Positions 15,420 to 23,172 of a DNA stretch of 23,200 nt are shown here, piece after piece. The stretch covers positions 1 to 23,200 of the forward strand of contig URKE01000029.1 in the NCBI GenBank assembly GCA_900548285.1. Direction: 5' to 3'. The notes beneath the pieces are model-generated. The model searched no databases. It was not told the origin of the DNA and saw only the letters and a program-made list of their open reading frames with translations. The position numbers were made by a program, and so were the translations under genes. Origin of the DNA: an uncultured Eubacteriales bacterium. GTDB taxonomy: Bacteria; Bacillota; Clostridia; Christensenellales; Borkfalkiaceae. Positions within the stretch are counted from its first letter, which is position 1, and each line of letters begins with the position of its first letter.

Positions 15420-15446
15420 ACCGTAGTTTCGCGCTACGGTTTTTTT
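15420..15446 (+). terminator. Terminator of the AraC-type regulator gene
   Basis: ACCGTAG (15420-15426) and CTACGGT (15434-15440) form a 7-bp stem with a 7-base loop, followed on the plus strand by a T run ending at 15446. The stop codon of the converging GH78 gene lies inside the right arm. There is no T run on the other side, so it should work for the plus-strand transcript only. Confidence 0.85.
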
Positions 15447-18013
15447 ATGCCGTTTTTATCCGCCGTTTTTCTTTCAAAACGCCTTACGTATACGCCTGAA
15501 TTAAGCGTTTCTGTTTTACCGCTTCCCGGCAACGTGACTTCTGCTCTGCAATTAGAAGGAATGGTTATTCCCCATACCGTTTCGTCTCTCTGTTTATCGC
15601 AAGAGACCTTTACCGTACCGTGGCCGGTTTTCAGTTCGCAATCGAAACTCTTCACGTCGTTTAGTCCGCAGGGCTGTATTTTAAGGAAATACCCGCCGTC
15701 ATCGGCAAAATTTATGCCAGCCAGCGATTGATAAAACCAGTAGTCATAACTGCCGAACATCGGGTGGCAATAAGAATGCATGTTTTCTTCGGTGGTGGAA
15801 ATGGAATTTTCCCATCTTTCCCAAACTGTAGTCGCGCCGTTTTCCAGCATATATCCCCAACCGGGGTACTCTTTGTTTTTGAGCAATTTATATACTATAT
15901 CGTTTCTGCCGTTTTCGGAAAGAACCTTAATTAAATGCCTGTACGCCTGGTTGCCGCACGTCATATGATAGCCGCGGGCTTCCATATCTTTCACTATCGC
16001 CTCAAAAAGCCCCTTTTTCGCGCATTTTTCGGCTATTCCAAGAGATAAAGCCATGGCGTTGCCCGATTGAACGTCCTCGCAATAACGGTTGTTTTTTTCG
16101 TCGTAAAAGCGTTTGTTTACAGCGTTTTTAACAGTAGTCCAAAGCGCGGAATACTTCTTTTCGTCCGCGGTTCTGCCCGTGAGTTTCGCAAAATCTTCTA
16201 TAAGTTTTAAGTGCCAGCAAAGGTACATGGAAGAAATAAGCGGAACAGGCACGCCTTTGTTAAATCTTCTCGAAATATACGGAACAACGCTTATAGCGGG
16301 AACCCAATCGCCGTATATTCCCTTTGAAAGAATTCCGTCCTCAGTTTTTGCAAGAAGGTATTCCACCCATTTTTTATAATTATCGTAGTTTTGTTCTATA
16401 ATGTCGTTGTCCGCATATCTTTTGTGAGCGAATTCGGCAATCAAAAGGTACGCGACTGAAACAGGGTCAGCGATTTTTGAACCGAGGTAATACGGCGCCG
16501 TATCCCTTATGGCTCCGTTTTCGTCCATAGTATCGGTAATGTCGTCGGTGATTTTTTCGAGAAGTAACGATACGTCGAAATTGTTGCAAGTCTGATACAG
16601 GCGGGATGCCAGATCGTTCAACCAACCCATACGCTCGTCTCTCTGCGGACAGTCGGATAAAATACCGTTCTGGTTGCACGCTTCCGTCCTGAGCGAAAGG
16701 TTGTGCAGGTCCTCGAGCATTTTATCCGAGCAAGTAAATTTTCCCGTTCTCTCAAAATTCATACGCAATCTTTGCGCCTTAATCGAAAGAATCTCAACCT
16801 TACCCTCTACCGTTACGAAGGCGTATCTGAATCCGCGGTAAGAAAACCTGGGCGCAAACGTTTCTTTGCCGTTGCCGGAAAGTATATATACGTCGGTGTT
16901 TTTTGCATTTCTCAGACTGCCGTAATTCAACGTACCGTCGTCGTTTTGCCTTTCGCCGAATTTCAGCACGACTTTTGCGCCGCGCTCGCCTTTTACAGTT
17001 ATAACTTCGCGCCCGGTGAGAATTTCGCCGAAATCGTAGGCGGTTCCGTCTGCTATAACGCGTTTTTCTTTATACGGAATATCTTCTTCTGCAATAATAG
17101 GCGGCACTTTTTGAGAATACATGACTATTTCAGGGTCGTTTTTCTGCCATACGGCAAAATACCAACCATTGTTGAGACCGAAACTTTCGTTGTACCCGCT
17201 CCAGCCTTTGAGTTCTTCTTCCATACGCGCGTCGTAGGTTTCTCCGTCGAAAATCGTTCCGGATATTACAGGCGAACTCCTCGCTTTCCAGAGTCTTTCT
17301 GTTTTGTTGGTTATTATTCTCTTTTCGCTGCCGTCTGTGAACGCTATATAAAATTCCGCGGTAATTTTCGGTTCTCCATACCAGCCGTTGCCGGCAAGTA
17401 TGCCGATTGCGTTTTTTTCTTCGGCGATAAATGGCGTTACGTCGTAAATATTATAATACACGCGCTTATTGTAATCGGAAATAACGGGGTTGGCGATTGC
17501 GCTGCCGACCTTGTTTCCGTTTATATATAATTCGTGAAATCCCAACCCGCAAACATAAGCCCTGGCGCGCTCTATGGTTTTACCTTCGGATAACTCCGGA
17601 ATGGTAAAATTGCGTCTGAAACACATCGCCGCGCCCGATGCCGTAAGCGGACACGCATGCCATGCTACGGTTCTGTCTTTTTCAAACAATCCGGTCTCAA
17701 ACGTAGCAATATCGCTTTGCGCGTCGCCTGCCGTTGTTTTTGCAAAAACCTTTACGTAACATAATTCAGAAGAACGAAATTGCTTTCCTTTGTATGAAAC
17801 GTTTATACTTTTTTCGGAAAAAATAATCCCCGAATCCCATTTATCCCCCGTGCCATGCTCTATAAGAGCGACAGATGATGCAACTATTATACGATAGCTT
17901 ATCTGAATAAGATTGTCGCACTGAGCGTATTCCCACGAAAAACGCGGGGTTTGCGTTTCTATGCCTATCGGATTTACGGAATATTCTGTTTTTAAACTAA
18001 TTATTTTACACAT
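15434..18013 (-). CDS. Alpha-L-rhamnosidase, glycoside hydrolase family 78
   Basis: 859 residues with no signal peptide, so cytoplasmic. Domain order follows GH78: an N-terminal fibronectin-like segment starting with a sugar-binding type PRFSWEY (23-29), beta-sandwich domains to ~420 (the rhamnosidase N domain with CGLGFHELYINGNKVG at 155-170), an (alpha/alpha)6 catalytic barrel at ~420-770, and a C-terminal beta domain. The catalytic motif SDCPQRDERMGW at 453-464 carries the general acid Glu460, and GATTVWERW at 726-734 carries the base Glu732. The enzyme releases terminal alpha-L-rhamnose by inversion. Its place beside an importer fits intracellular cleavage of transported oligosaccharides. 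It has its own sigma-A-like promoter and a weak ribosome binding site (GGACGAG). Its 3' end overlaps the terminator of the converging regulator gene. Confidence 0.95.
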   Translation of the reverse strand: MCKIISLKTEYSVNPIGIETQTPRFSWEYAQCDNLIQISYRIIVASSVALIEHGTGDKWDSGIIFSEKSINVSYKGKQFRSSELCYVKVFAKTTAGDAQSDIATFETGLFEKDRTVAWHACPLTASGAAMCFRRNFTIPELSEGKTIERARAYVCGLGFHELYINGNKVGSAIANPVISDYNKRVYYNIYDVTPFIAEEKNAIGILAGNGWYGEPKITAEFYIAFTDGSEKRIITNKTERLWKARSSPVISGTIFDGETYDARMEEELKGWSGYNESFGLNNGWYFAVWQKNDPEIVMYSQKVPPIIAEEDIPYKEKRVIADGTAYDFGEILTGREVITVKGERGAKVVLKFGERQNDDGTLNYGSLRNAKNTDVYILSGNGKETFAPRFSYRGFRYAFVTVEGKVEILSIKAQRLRMNFERTGKFTCSDKMLEDLHNLSLRTEACNQNGILSDCPQRDERMGWLNDLASRLYQTCNNFDVSLLLEKITDDITDTMDENGAIRDTAPYYLGSKIADPVSVAYLLIAEFAHKRYADNDIIEQNYDNYKKWVEYLLAKTEDGILSKGIYGDWVPAISVVPYISRRFNKGVPVPLISSMYLCWHLKLIEDFAKLTGRTADEKKYSALWTTVKNAVNKRFYDEKNNRYCEDVQSGNAMALSLGIAEKCAKKGLFEAIVKDMEARGYHMTCGNQAYRHLIKVLSENGRNDIVYKLLKNKEYPGWGYMLENGATTVWERWENSISTTEENMHSYCHPMFGSYDYWFYQSLAGINFADDGGYFLKIQPCGLNDVKSFDCELKTGHGTVKVSCDKQRDETVWGITIPSNCRAEVTLPGSGKTETLNSGVYVRRFERKTADKNGIKKP

Positions 18014-18042
18014 AATTCTCGTCCGTCTGTTTAGTTATTTTT

Positions 18043-18071
18043 AGTATACTATCGTTTTTTCGATTTTTCAA
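18043..18071 (-). promoter_or_regulatory. Promoter of the GH78 rhamnosidase gene
   Basis: On the minus strand, TTGAAA (-35) and TATACT (-10) are separated by exactly 17 bases, giving a leader of about 22 bases before the ATG at 18013. The spacer holds ATCG-N6-CGAT (18051-18064), an inverted repeat where a regulator could sit. The sequence AAAATCG followed by an A run here is nearly repeated in the control region at 14481-14494. Confidence 0.72.
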
Positions 18072-18125
18072 TATAAATATTATATTTTTTTTTATAATTT
18101 TCTTTGATTTTATTCTCGATCACAT

Positions 18126-18311
18126 TTATCGTTTTAAATAATACCGAATTAAAAATCCCTCGACGTACAGCGAAAAAATGTCCTCACCGTTTTTATTTAT
18201 TATATTGTTAGTGTTAAGTTTGAAGCAAAGCATGGTTTCAAACACGCTTCTTATCACGAACTCAAGCATATGTAAGATAAGCGACGGCGCGCAGAAATAA
18301 CTCCAACGCAT
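18126..18311 (-). CDS. Candidate small protein gene (61 residues), unrecognised
   Basis: An ORF from the ATG at 18311 encodes a 61-residue, aromatic- and hydrophobic-rich product starting MRWSYFCAPS and ending RYYLKR. A strong AAGGAGG stands about 8 bases before the ATG, but it is part of the 3' half of the terminator hairpin at 18313-18351. I recognise no family. It could be a real small gene, translated only when the hairpin is open, or simply an accident in a 424-base intergenic stretch (18014-18437) that otherwise holds only the GH78 promoter, the terminator and AT-rich DNA. Confidence 0.3.
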   Translation of the reverse strand: MRWSYFCAPSLILHMLEFVIRSVFETMLCFKLNTNNIINKNGEDIFSLYVEGFLIRYYLKR

Positions 18312-18312
18312 A

Positions 18313-18351
18313 AAAAATCCCTCCTTCCAAAACTCGGAAAGAGGGATTTTT
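18313..18351 (-). terminator. Terminator of the uxaC-eda-kdgK operon
   Basis: Arms AAAAATCCCTC (18313-18323) and GAGGGATTTTT (18341-18351) match perfectly over 11 bp. An inner TTTCC/GGAA stem extends the hairpin. T runs stand on both sides, so it can act in both directions, but the known traffic is from the right. It lies 86 bases past the kdgK stop. Confidence 0.85.
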
Positions 18352-18437
18352 GTATTTTGCAAGACAATGCAGCCCCGCGCTTACCTCGTTTTTTTATTGC
18401 GGGACTATAATATTCAAATTTTTAGTTTTCTTTAATT

Positions 18438-19457
18438 TTATCTTTGAACTCTGCCGGAGGCGTTGCCGCTTAAAAGGGCTTCCACTTCGGAAACCGAAAC
18501 CATATTGTAATCGCCCTCGATAGAATGTTTTAAGCAACTCGCCGCAACGGCAAATTCGATTGCTTTCTGAGCGTCGTAATCGTTCAAAAGCGAATAAATC
18601 AATCCGCCTCCGAAACTGTCGCCACCGCCTACGCGGTCAACGATGTGCATTGCATATTTCTTCGAGAAATGCGCTTCGCCGTTTGTGTAAAGCATGCCCG
18701 ACCAGTTGTTATCGTTTGCGGAAAGGCTTTCGCGAAGAGTAATCGCCACGCCTTTGAAATTGAATTTTTCGGTCAACTTTTTGGCGACGGATATGTAACC
18801 GTTTCTGTCGAGTTTGCCCGTATTTATGTCCGTATTATCCGCTTCGATCCCGAAAACGTCTTTAGCGTCTTCTTCGTTTGCTATGCAATAATCGACATAT
18901 AGGCAGACTTTTGACATTATTTCGCCCGCTTTTTCCTTGCTCCAGAGCTTCTTGCGGAAGTTCAGATCGCACGAAACGGTTATGCCTTTTTCTTTGGCTT
19001 TTTTGCACGCTTCGAGAGTTATCACGGCGCATTCGTCGGAAAGCGCGGGAGTGATTCCCGTAAAATGAAACCAGGTAACGCCGTCGAAAATTTTATCCCA
19101 ATCGAAATCGTTTACGCTTGCCGTGGCAATCGCCGAGCCTGCTCTGTCGTAAATAACTTTGCTCGGACGTTGGCTTGCGCCTTTTTCGCAATAGTAAATG
19201 CCTACGCGCGCGCCGCCGCGAACAATTTTGCTCGTATCCACGCCGAATTTTCTCAGACTATTGACAGCCGCCTGACCGATCTCGTGCGCGGGAAGTTTGC
19301 TGACGAACGCCGCGTCCACGCCGTAATTTGCCAGACTCACGGCAACGTTTGCTTCCGCGCCGCCGAAAGTGGCTTCGTATTTTTCGCTCTGCACGAATCT
19401 CAGATAGTTTTCGGGCGCAAGCCTAAGCATTACCTCGCCGAACGTTACAACTTTCAT
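18438..19457 (-). CDS. kdgK: 2-keto-3-deoxygluconate kinase (PfkB family)
   Basis: 339 residues, the normal length. It phosphorylates 2-keto-3-deoxygluconate with ATP to give KDPG in the cytoplasm. PfkB landmarks are the N-terminal TFGEVMLRL (5-13), FGGAEANVAVSLA (31-43), the KdgK-type CDLNFRKKLW (163-172) and the anion-hole/catalytic motif DRVGGGDSFGGG (274-285, base Asp280). It is the last gene of uxaC-eda-kdgK; its ATG overlaps the eda stop by 4 bases (ATGA) and has GAGGTGG a few bases upstream inside eda. The uronate context and the CDLNFR motif favour KdgK over fructokinase or ribokinase. Confidence 0.92.
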   Translation of the reverse strand: MKVVTFGEVMLRLAPENYLRFVQSEKYEATFGGAEANVAVSLANYGVDAAFVSKLPAHEIGQAAVNSLRKFGVDTSKIVRGGARVGIYYCEKGASQRPSKVIYDRAGSAIATASVNDFDWDKIFDGVTWFHFTGITPALSDECAVITLEACKKAKEKGITVSCDLNFRKKLWSKEKAGEIMSKVCLYVDYCIANEEDAKDVFGIEADNTDINTGKLDRNGYISVAKKLTEKFNFKGVAITLRESLSANDNNWSGMLYTNGEAHFSKKYAMHIVDRVGGGDSFGGGLIYSLLNDYDAQKAIEFAVAASCLKHSIEGDYNMVSVSEVEALLSGNASGRVQR

Positions 19458-20038
19458 AATTCCACCTCTTTAATTATTTCGCATGCTTTTTTGCAGTTTT
19501 CGGTTATATCGCCTTTCATCATAAACGATCCGCCGACCGCAAAAATCTTGTCAAACTCTAAAAATTCTTTCAGGTTGGTCAGATCCACGCCGCCCGTCGG
19601 TATAAATTTAACCTGCGGGAACGGACCGGACAAAGCCTTTAATGCTTTAAGTCCGCCGTAAACGTTCGCGGGGAAAAACTTGACCGTCGTTATTCCGAGC
19701 TCCAGAGCCTTCATGATTTCGGTCGGCGTTACGCAACCGGGGAAATAATCCACGCCGTTTGCCGCGCAAATCCCCGCGACCTCTTCGGAAAGCCCCGGGG
19801 ACACGATAAATTTCGAGCCCGCGTTTAACGCTTCCACGCACTGCTGACCGTTGATTACCGTTCCCGCGCCTATATTCATATCCGGGAAAAGTTTCACGGC
19901 GAGCGAAATCGCTTCTGCGGCGCATGCCGTTCTGAACGTTATCTCGGCGCAGTTCACGCCGCCGGCTCTTAACGCGGACAACGTTTTTTCCGTTTCGTTT
20001 ACGTCTTTAATCACCACTACGGGTATCAGTTTATCCAT
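19454..20038 (-). CDS. eda: KDPG (2-keto-3-deoxy-6-phosphogluconate) aldolase
   Basis: 194 residues, slightly below the usual ~205-215. It splits KDPG into pyruvate and glyceraldehyde-3-phosphate; many also act on 4-hydroxy-2-oxoglutarate. The Schiff-base Lys120 is in TVKFFPA (118-124). Glu32 and Arg36 stand in AEITFRT, with GAGTV at 58-61 and FIPTGGV in the second half. One base separates it from the uxaC stop, and GAGGTG lies at the end of uxaC at good spacing. It overlaps kdgK by 4 bases, so KDPG is made and used by coupled genes. Confidence 0.93.
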   Translation of the reverse strand: MDKLIPVVVIKDVNETEKTLSALRAGGVNCAEITFRTACAAEAISLAVKLFPDMNIGAGTVINGQQCVEALNAGSKFIVSPGLSEEVAGICAANGVDYFPGCVTPTEIMKALELGITTVKFFPANVYGGLKALKALSGPFPQVKFIPTGGVDLTNLKEFLEFDKIFAVGGSFMMKGDITENCKKACEIIKEVEL

Positions 20039-20039
20039 T

Positions 20040-21431
20040 TTATTTCACCTCGAAATACGCTATCGCGTTGCGATAACAAATATCTTTTATAACTTTTCCG
20101 ACGAGCGTTTCGTCGGTCGTCATCTCGCCGCTTTCCATAAGTTTTCCGAAGTAATTGCACAGAATTCTGCGGAAATAATGATGCCGCGGATAAGACAGGA
20201 ACGAGCGGCTGTCCGTCAACATTCCGACGAACGCGCCTATATGCCCCGTCGCAGTCAGATCGTCGAGATGTTTGTTCATTCCGACCTTGTTATCCAAAAA
20301 CCACCATGCGGGACCATACTGCATTTTTCCGCGCGCTTCGCTTGACTGAAAGCACCCGATAAGCGTCATGATTTCACTGTTCATTTTCGGGTTCAAATTG
20401 AAGATAATCGACTTCGGCAGGGACTTTTCGCTGTTTAACTTATCAAAGAGCAGCGACATATTTTTAATTCCGTCCTCTTCGGAAATACTGTCGTAACCCG
20501 TATCGAGTCCGAGTTTATTCAGCATTTCGGTATTGTTGTTCCGCATCGCGCCGACGTGAAGTTCGGTCGCGATTTTATGCTTCGAATACAACTTCATAAG
20601 GAAATAAGTGAGGTAACCCTTGAACGCTTTTTCTTCCTGTTCGGTTACGTTTTCGCCGTTTCTGCGTTTTTTCAGCGCCTTTTCCGCTTCCGCTTTTTCC
20701 GCCACGGGATACACGCTTTCGAGCGCGATATCGCTCGCCCTGCAACCGACTTTTTTGAACGTGACAAGCCTTTCTTCGAGCGCGGTTTCGAGTTCGTCGA
20801 GCGTGACGATTTTATGCGTTTCCGCTTCCAAAAGCGACACGAAATCGTTGTATTTTTCCGCCGCGATATTCATTATTTTATCCGCGCGGAAAGCGGGCAT
20901 CACCTTGAACGAATACCCCTTCGCCGCGATTTTTTCAAAAGTCGAAAGGTCGTCGAACACCTCGTTCGTGGTAAAAATGAATTTTACGTTGGATTTTTCG
21001 ATCAGGCTGACCGGCGTTATGTCGTTTTTTTCGATATATTCGTTACATTCCGTCCATATTTTTTCGGCGTTTTTCTCGTTGATTTCAAGGTTACAATCGA
21101 AAAATTCTTTCAGTTCGACCTGCGACCAGTGGTAAAGCGGATTTCCGAAAGCCGTGCCGAGCGTTTTGCAATATGCGACGAATTTATCGTGATTGCTCGC
21201 CTTGCCCGTTATCAGTTCTTCCGGCACGCCGTAATTGCGCATCAGCCGCCATTTGTAGTGATCGCCGCCGAGCCAGACTTCGGCGATATCGTTAAACCGT
21301 TTGTTTTCCAGAATCTGCTTTTCCGAAAGATGGCAATGATAGTCGAAAATAGGCATATCTTTTGCGTAAGTTTCGTAAAGTTTTACCGCCGTTTCGTTTT
21401 CAAGAAGAAAATCATCCTTTAAATAACTCAT
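20040..21431 (-). CDS. uxaC: Glucuronate (uronate) isomerase
   Basis: 463 residues, full length for UxaC. It converts D-glucuronate to D-fructuronate and D-galacturonate to D-tagaturonate in the cytoplasm. Hallmarks are the metal-site motif IFDYHCHLS (His32, His34) near the N-terminus, GGDHYKWRLMRNYGV (55-69), and the C-terminal DSRSFLSYPRHHYFRRILC block. The start is supported by AAGGAG a few bases upstream and a 4-base ATGA overlap with the chimeric uxaA remnant. This overlap suggests the ancestral order uxaA-uxaC-eda-kdgK. With eda and kdgK it makes most of a uronate pathway; the reductase and dehydratase that join UxaC to KdgK are missing or broken here. Confidence 0.96.
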   Translation of the reverse strand: MSYLKDDFLLENETAVKLYETYAKDMPIFDYHCHLSEKQILENKRFNDIAEVWLGGDHYKWRLMRNYGVPEELITGKASNHDKFVAYCKTLGTAFGNPLYHWSQVELKEFFDCNLEINEKNAEKIWTECNEYIEKNDITPVSLIEKSNVKFIFTTNEVFDDLSTFEKIAAKGYSFKVMPAFRADKIMNIAAEKYNDFVSLLEAETHKIVTLDELETALEERLVTFKKVGCRASDIALESVYPVAEKAEAEKALKKRRNGENVTEQEEKAFKGYLTYFLMKLYSKHKIATELHVGAMRNNNTEMLNKLGLDTGYDSISEEDGIKNMSLLFDKLNSEKSLPKSIIFNLNPKMNSEIMTLIGCFQSSEARGKMQYGPAWWFLDNKVGMNKHLDDLTATGHIGAFVGMLTDSRSFLSYPRHHYFRRILCNYFGKLMESGEMTTDETLVGKVIKDICYRNAIAYFEVK

Positions 21432-22219
21432 AACGTTACTCCTTTTTTATAAAACGCAATTTCTCTTATATCTTCGCTTTTACACTTCGTTTCGCCGTTA
21501 ATTGCGGCGATAATCGACTTATAGAGGGCTTTTTCGTCCATCGAATACGCATTGAAATCAATCCAGTTGTTCTTTTTCTCCGCTAAAAAATCGTTGCTTG
21601 CGATTTTGAACGTCGGCACGAAAGTGGAAAACGGCGTTCCCCTACCCGTGGTGAAAAGCACGATCTGACAACCGCTTGCGGCGAGCGCCGTCGGCGCGAT
21701 TTCGGTTATCCACTCGCTTTCGCCGTGTTCGAGCGGAGCAAAAGTAACTATATCCTCGGGCTTTTCGTAAATATCTCCGCACACACGGCATTTATGATAA
21801 ACCGATTTCCCCTCGGTTTCGCAAGTTGCGAACGTGTGAATTTCTTCATATTCGTGTCCGGTTGCTTCGACGACAACCCGAATCGACAACCTGCCTTTCA
21901 ACCAGGAGTATTCTTCAAGCCCGTCGGTTTCGCAAGCGACTTCCTTCACGACCGTTAAGTTGTGTTTTATAAAATCGACCTCGAATCCGCATGATTTACA
22001 AAAACGGATAGTCGCGCAGTTGTTGCGATCGTATATCGGATACCCGTTTCCGTCCTCAAACTCGTGGTTGTGTGATATCACTTCGGTCAACCCGACGACG
22101 GTCGCGCCATTTGTCGTCTGAAAAAAGACTTTGACAAAATCGTATGTTTTCAAATCGATTGTAACTGCGTTTATTATAGCTTTGCGAGCGACGAAAGTCA
22201 ACTCTTTTTTTCCGATCAC
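21428..22219 (-). pseudogene. Chimeric remnant: Cys-rich surface-protein repeats fused in frame to the C-terminus of altronate dehydratase (UxaA)
   Basis: 263 residues from a GTG at 22219. Residues ~177-263 (ALAASGCQIVLFTTGRGTPF, then IDFNAYSMDEK) match the C-terminal end of UxaA, which normally has about 490-500 residues; the first four-fifths of the dehydratase are absent. Residues ~50-176 are instead repeats of the kind His-x-Tyr/Phe ... Cys-x-Thr-x-Gly ... Cys-x-x-Cys-Gly (FCKSCGF near 73-79, KCRVCGD at 143-149), as in Gram-positive surface proteins. The junction falls near EWITEIAPTALAASG. The same frame is open a further 14 codons upstream to a TGA at 22259-22261, with no ATG and no ribosome binding site at the GTG, so the 5' part is also broken. 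The fusion product is unlikely to dehydrate altronate. The alternative is a misassembly joining two loci. Confidence 0.75.
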
Positions 22220-22392
22220 ATTTCCGAACGCATCCTTTATACCGAAATATAACGTCGTTCAGGCATCCACCCGGTAAGCGAATTTTATACGCAACACGCC
22301 GTTCGTCCGTACAAATAACGACGTATAGCGTAACAATTTTGCCGTTCAAAAATAATCGCGCCCTTGAACCGGGCGGAAATGCTCCTGAACCC

Positions 22393-22432
22393 AAAAAAAT
22401 GATGGTCTATAAGAAAAGACCTATAGACCATC
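22393..22432 (-). terminator. Terminator downstream of the right-end surface-protein fragment
   Basis: GATGGTCTATA (22401-22411) and TATAGACCATC (22422-22432) form a perfect 11-bp stem with a 10-base loop. On the minus strand an A and seven T follow (22400-22393). It would stop transcripts arriving from the right, so the uxaA chimera and uxaC need a promoter between here and 22219 or depend on read-through. A weak candidate (TTGAAC, 16 bases, TATACG) exists just downstream on the minus strand. Confidence 0.8.
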
Positions 22433-22480
22433 CCGCTTGTCTGCGTTGCCCGATATAGTTGCGTTTTCTGCGATGCCGGG

Positions 22481-22529
22481 TTTTCAGTTTTCAGTTTTTA
22501 GTTTTCTGTTTATAGTTTTTTGTTTTTCG
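22481..22529. repeat. Degenerate 7-bp tandem repeat (consensus TTTTCAG)
   Basis: Seven consecutive heptamers can be read on the plus strand: TTTTCAG twice, then TTTTTAG, TTTTCTG, TTTATAG, TTTTTTG and TTTTTCG. The array lies in the 3' non-coding stretch between the surface-protein fragment and its terminator. Apart from this and the terminator, the 340 bases from 22220 to 22560 show no gene that I can support. Confidence 0.65.
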
Positions 22530-22560
22530 TCCTTCGCTTTTAACTGTTCAGGTTCGAATC

Positions 22561-23172
22561 CTAAGGTTTTTCGACTATCGTCACACCGTCGAAATAAGCG
22601 GTTACCGCAACGCCCGTTCTTATTACAAGCACGAATTTTTGCAGTTTACCGTCTTTCACGACGCTCGATTTTGCCTCTTTTATCAGCGGCAACAGATCTA
22701 TTTCCACCCATTCGTTATATACGCCCGACAGTTCGGAATAATTTTTATCCGCCCTTATTGCGTTTTCGCTATCATCGTATATTCTCACGTTACCCTTGGG
22801 CATTTCGGAGCCGACTATACGCAACCTCAGTTTAACCGAAACGAGTTTTTCCGGATCGTATTCGTCGGCAAAGCCTATGCCGACGGACACAAGATAATCG
22901 TTAGTTGCGGAATACACGCCGCCCTCATACCCCTCGGGGAGCGAGGAGGCGTTTTTTTCGGCGGACGCGGCAAATCTTTTAAGGTCGCCGACGTTTACCG
23001 AAGCGTCGAAATTTTCGCCGCCGAAGTCGTACGTTTTTTTAACGTACTTCGGCGCAGGCCTTTGCTCCTCCGCCCCGCAGCCGCAACGCCTTATTTCCAG
23101 CCCGTCGGAATTTTCCGTGGGCAATTCCGCTACCTGCCATTCGCCGAAAACGTGTTCCGAAGTGGCGCACAT
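22561..23172 (-). pseudogene. C-terminal fragment of a Cys-repeat surface protein
   Basis: 203 residues from an ATG at 23172. Residues ~6-42 are one surface repeat of the same kind as in the uxaA chimera: HVFGEW, then LPTE, DGLE, then RCGCGAEEQR. From ~45 to the end is a beta-rich domain with sheet-forming strands and no motif that I recognise, perhaps carbohydrate-binding. There is no signal peptide and no ribosome binding site before the ATG, and a TAA closes the frame 15 bases upstream. A neighbouring frame (IATALNKAYYV) is open to the window edge and would join this one by a single-base shift. So this is more likely the 3' end of a broken or frameshifted larger gene than a complete one. 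Its stop is followed by the heptamer array and the terminator. Confidence 0.6.

Noticed and set aside
16703..17530. A 275-codon open frame opposite the GH78 gene.
   Set aside because: Shadow of the rhamnosidase reading frame; composition is unnatural and the GH78 motifs prove the other strand is coding.
18312..18362. A longer 78-codon form of the small ORF, starting at 18362 before the terminator.
   Set aside because: The extra 17 codons are the terminator hairpin itself, with no ribosome binding site ahead.
20556..21422. A 288-codon open frame on the plus strand opposite uxaC, rich in Phe and Arg.
   Set aside because: It is the reverse shadow of a well-conserved uxaC with biased codons, and has no ribosome binding site or recognisable family.
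22259..22261. TGA might be a sense codon in this organism, which would restore one longer surface-protein frame.
   Set aside because: TGA ends several intact genes with ATGA overlaps (for example at 3312, 19454 and 21428), so it is a normal stop.
22056..22394. A 112-codon open frame upstream of the uxaA chimera on the same strand.
   Set aside because: It overlaps the chimera frame, which shows recognisable repeat motifs, and turns into a Lys/Arg-rich run there. A frameshifted relic of the upstream part cannot be excluded, but it is not a supported gene.
22550..22562. AGGTTCGAATCCT on the plus strand looks like a tRNA T-arm, suggesting a tRNA gene or an attachment site.
   Set aside because: No acceptor stem, anticodon arm, D-arm or CCA is found around it, and the stem is only about 3 bp. 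It overlaps the stop of the surface-protein fragment. Chance match.
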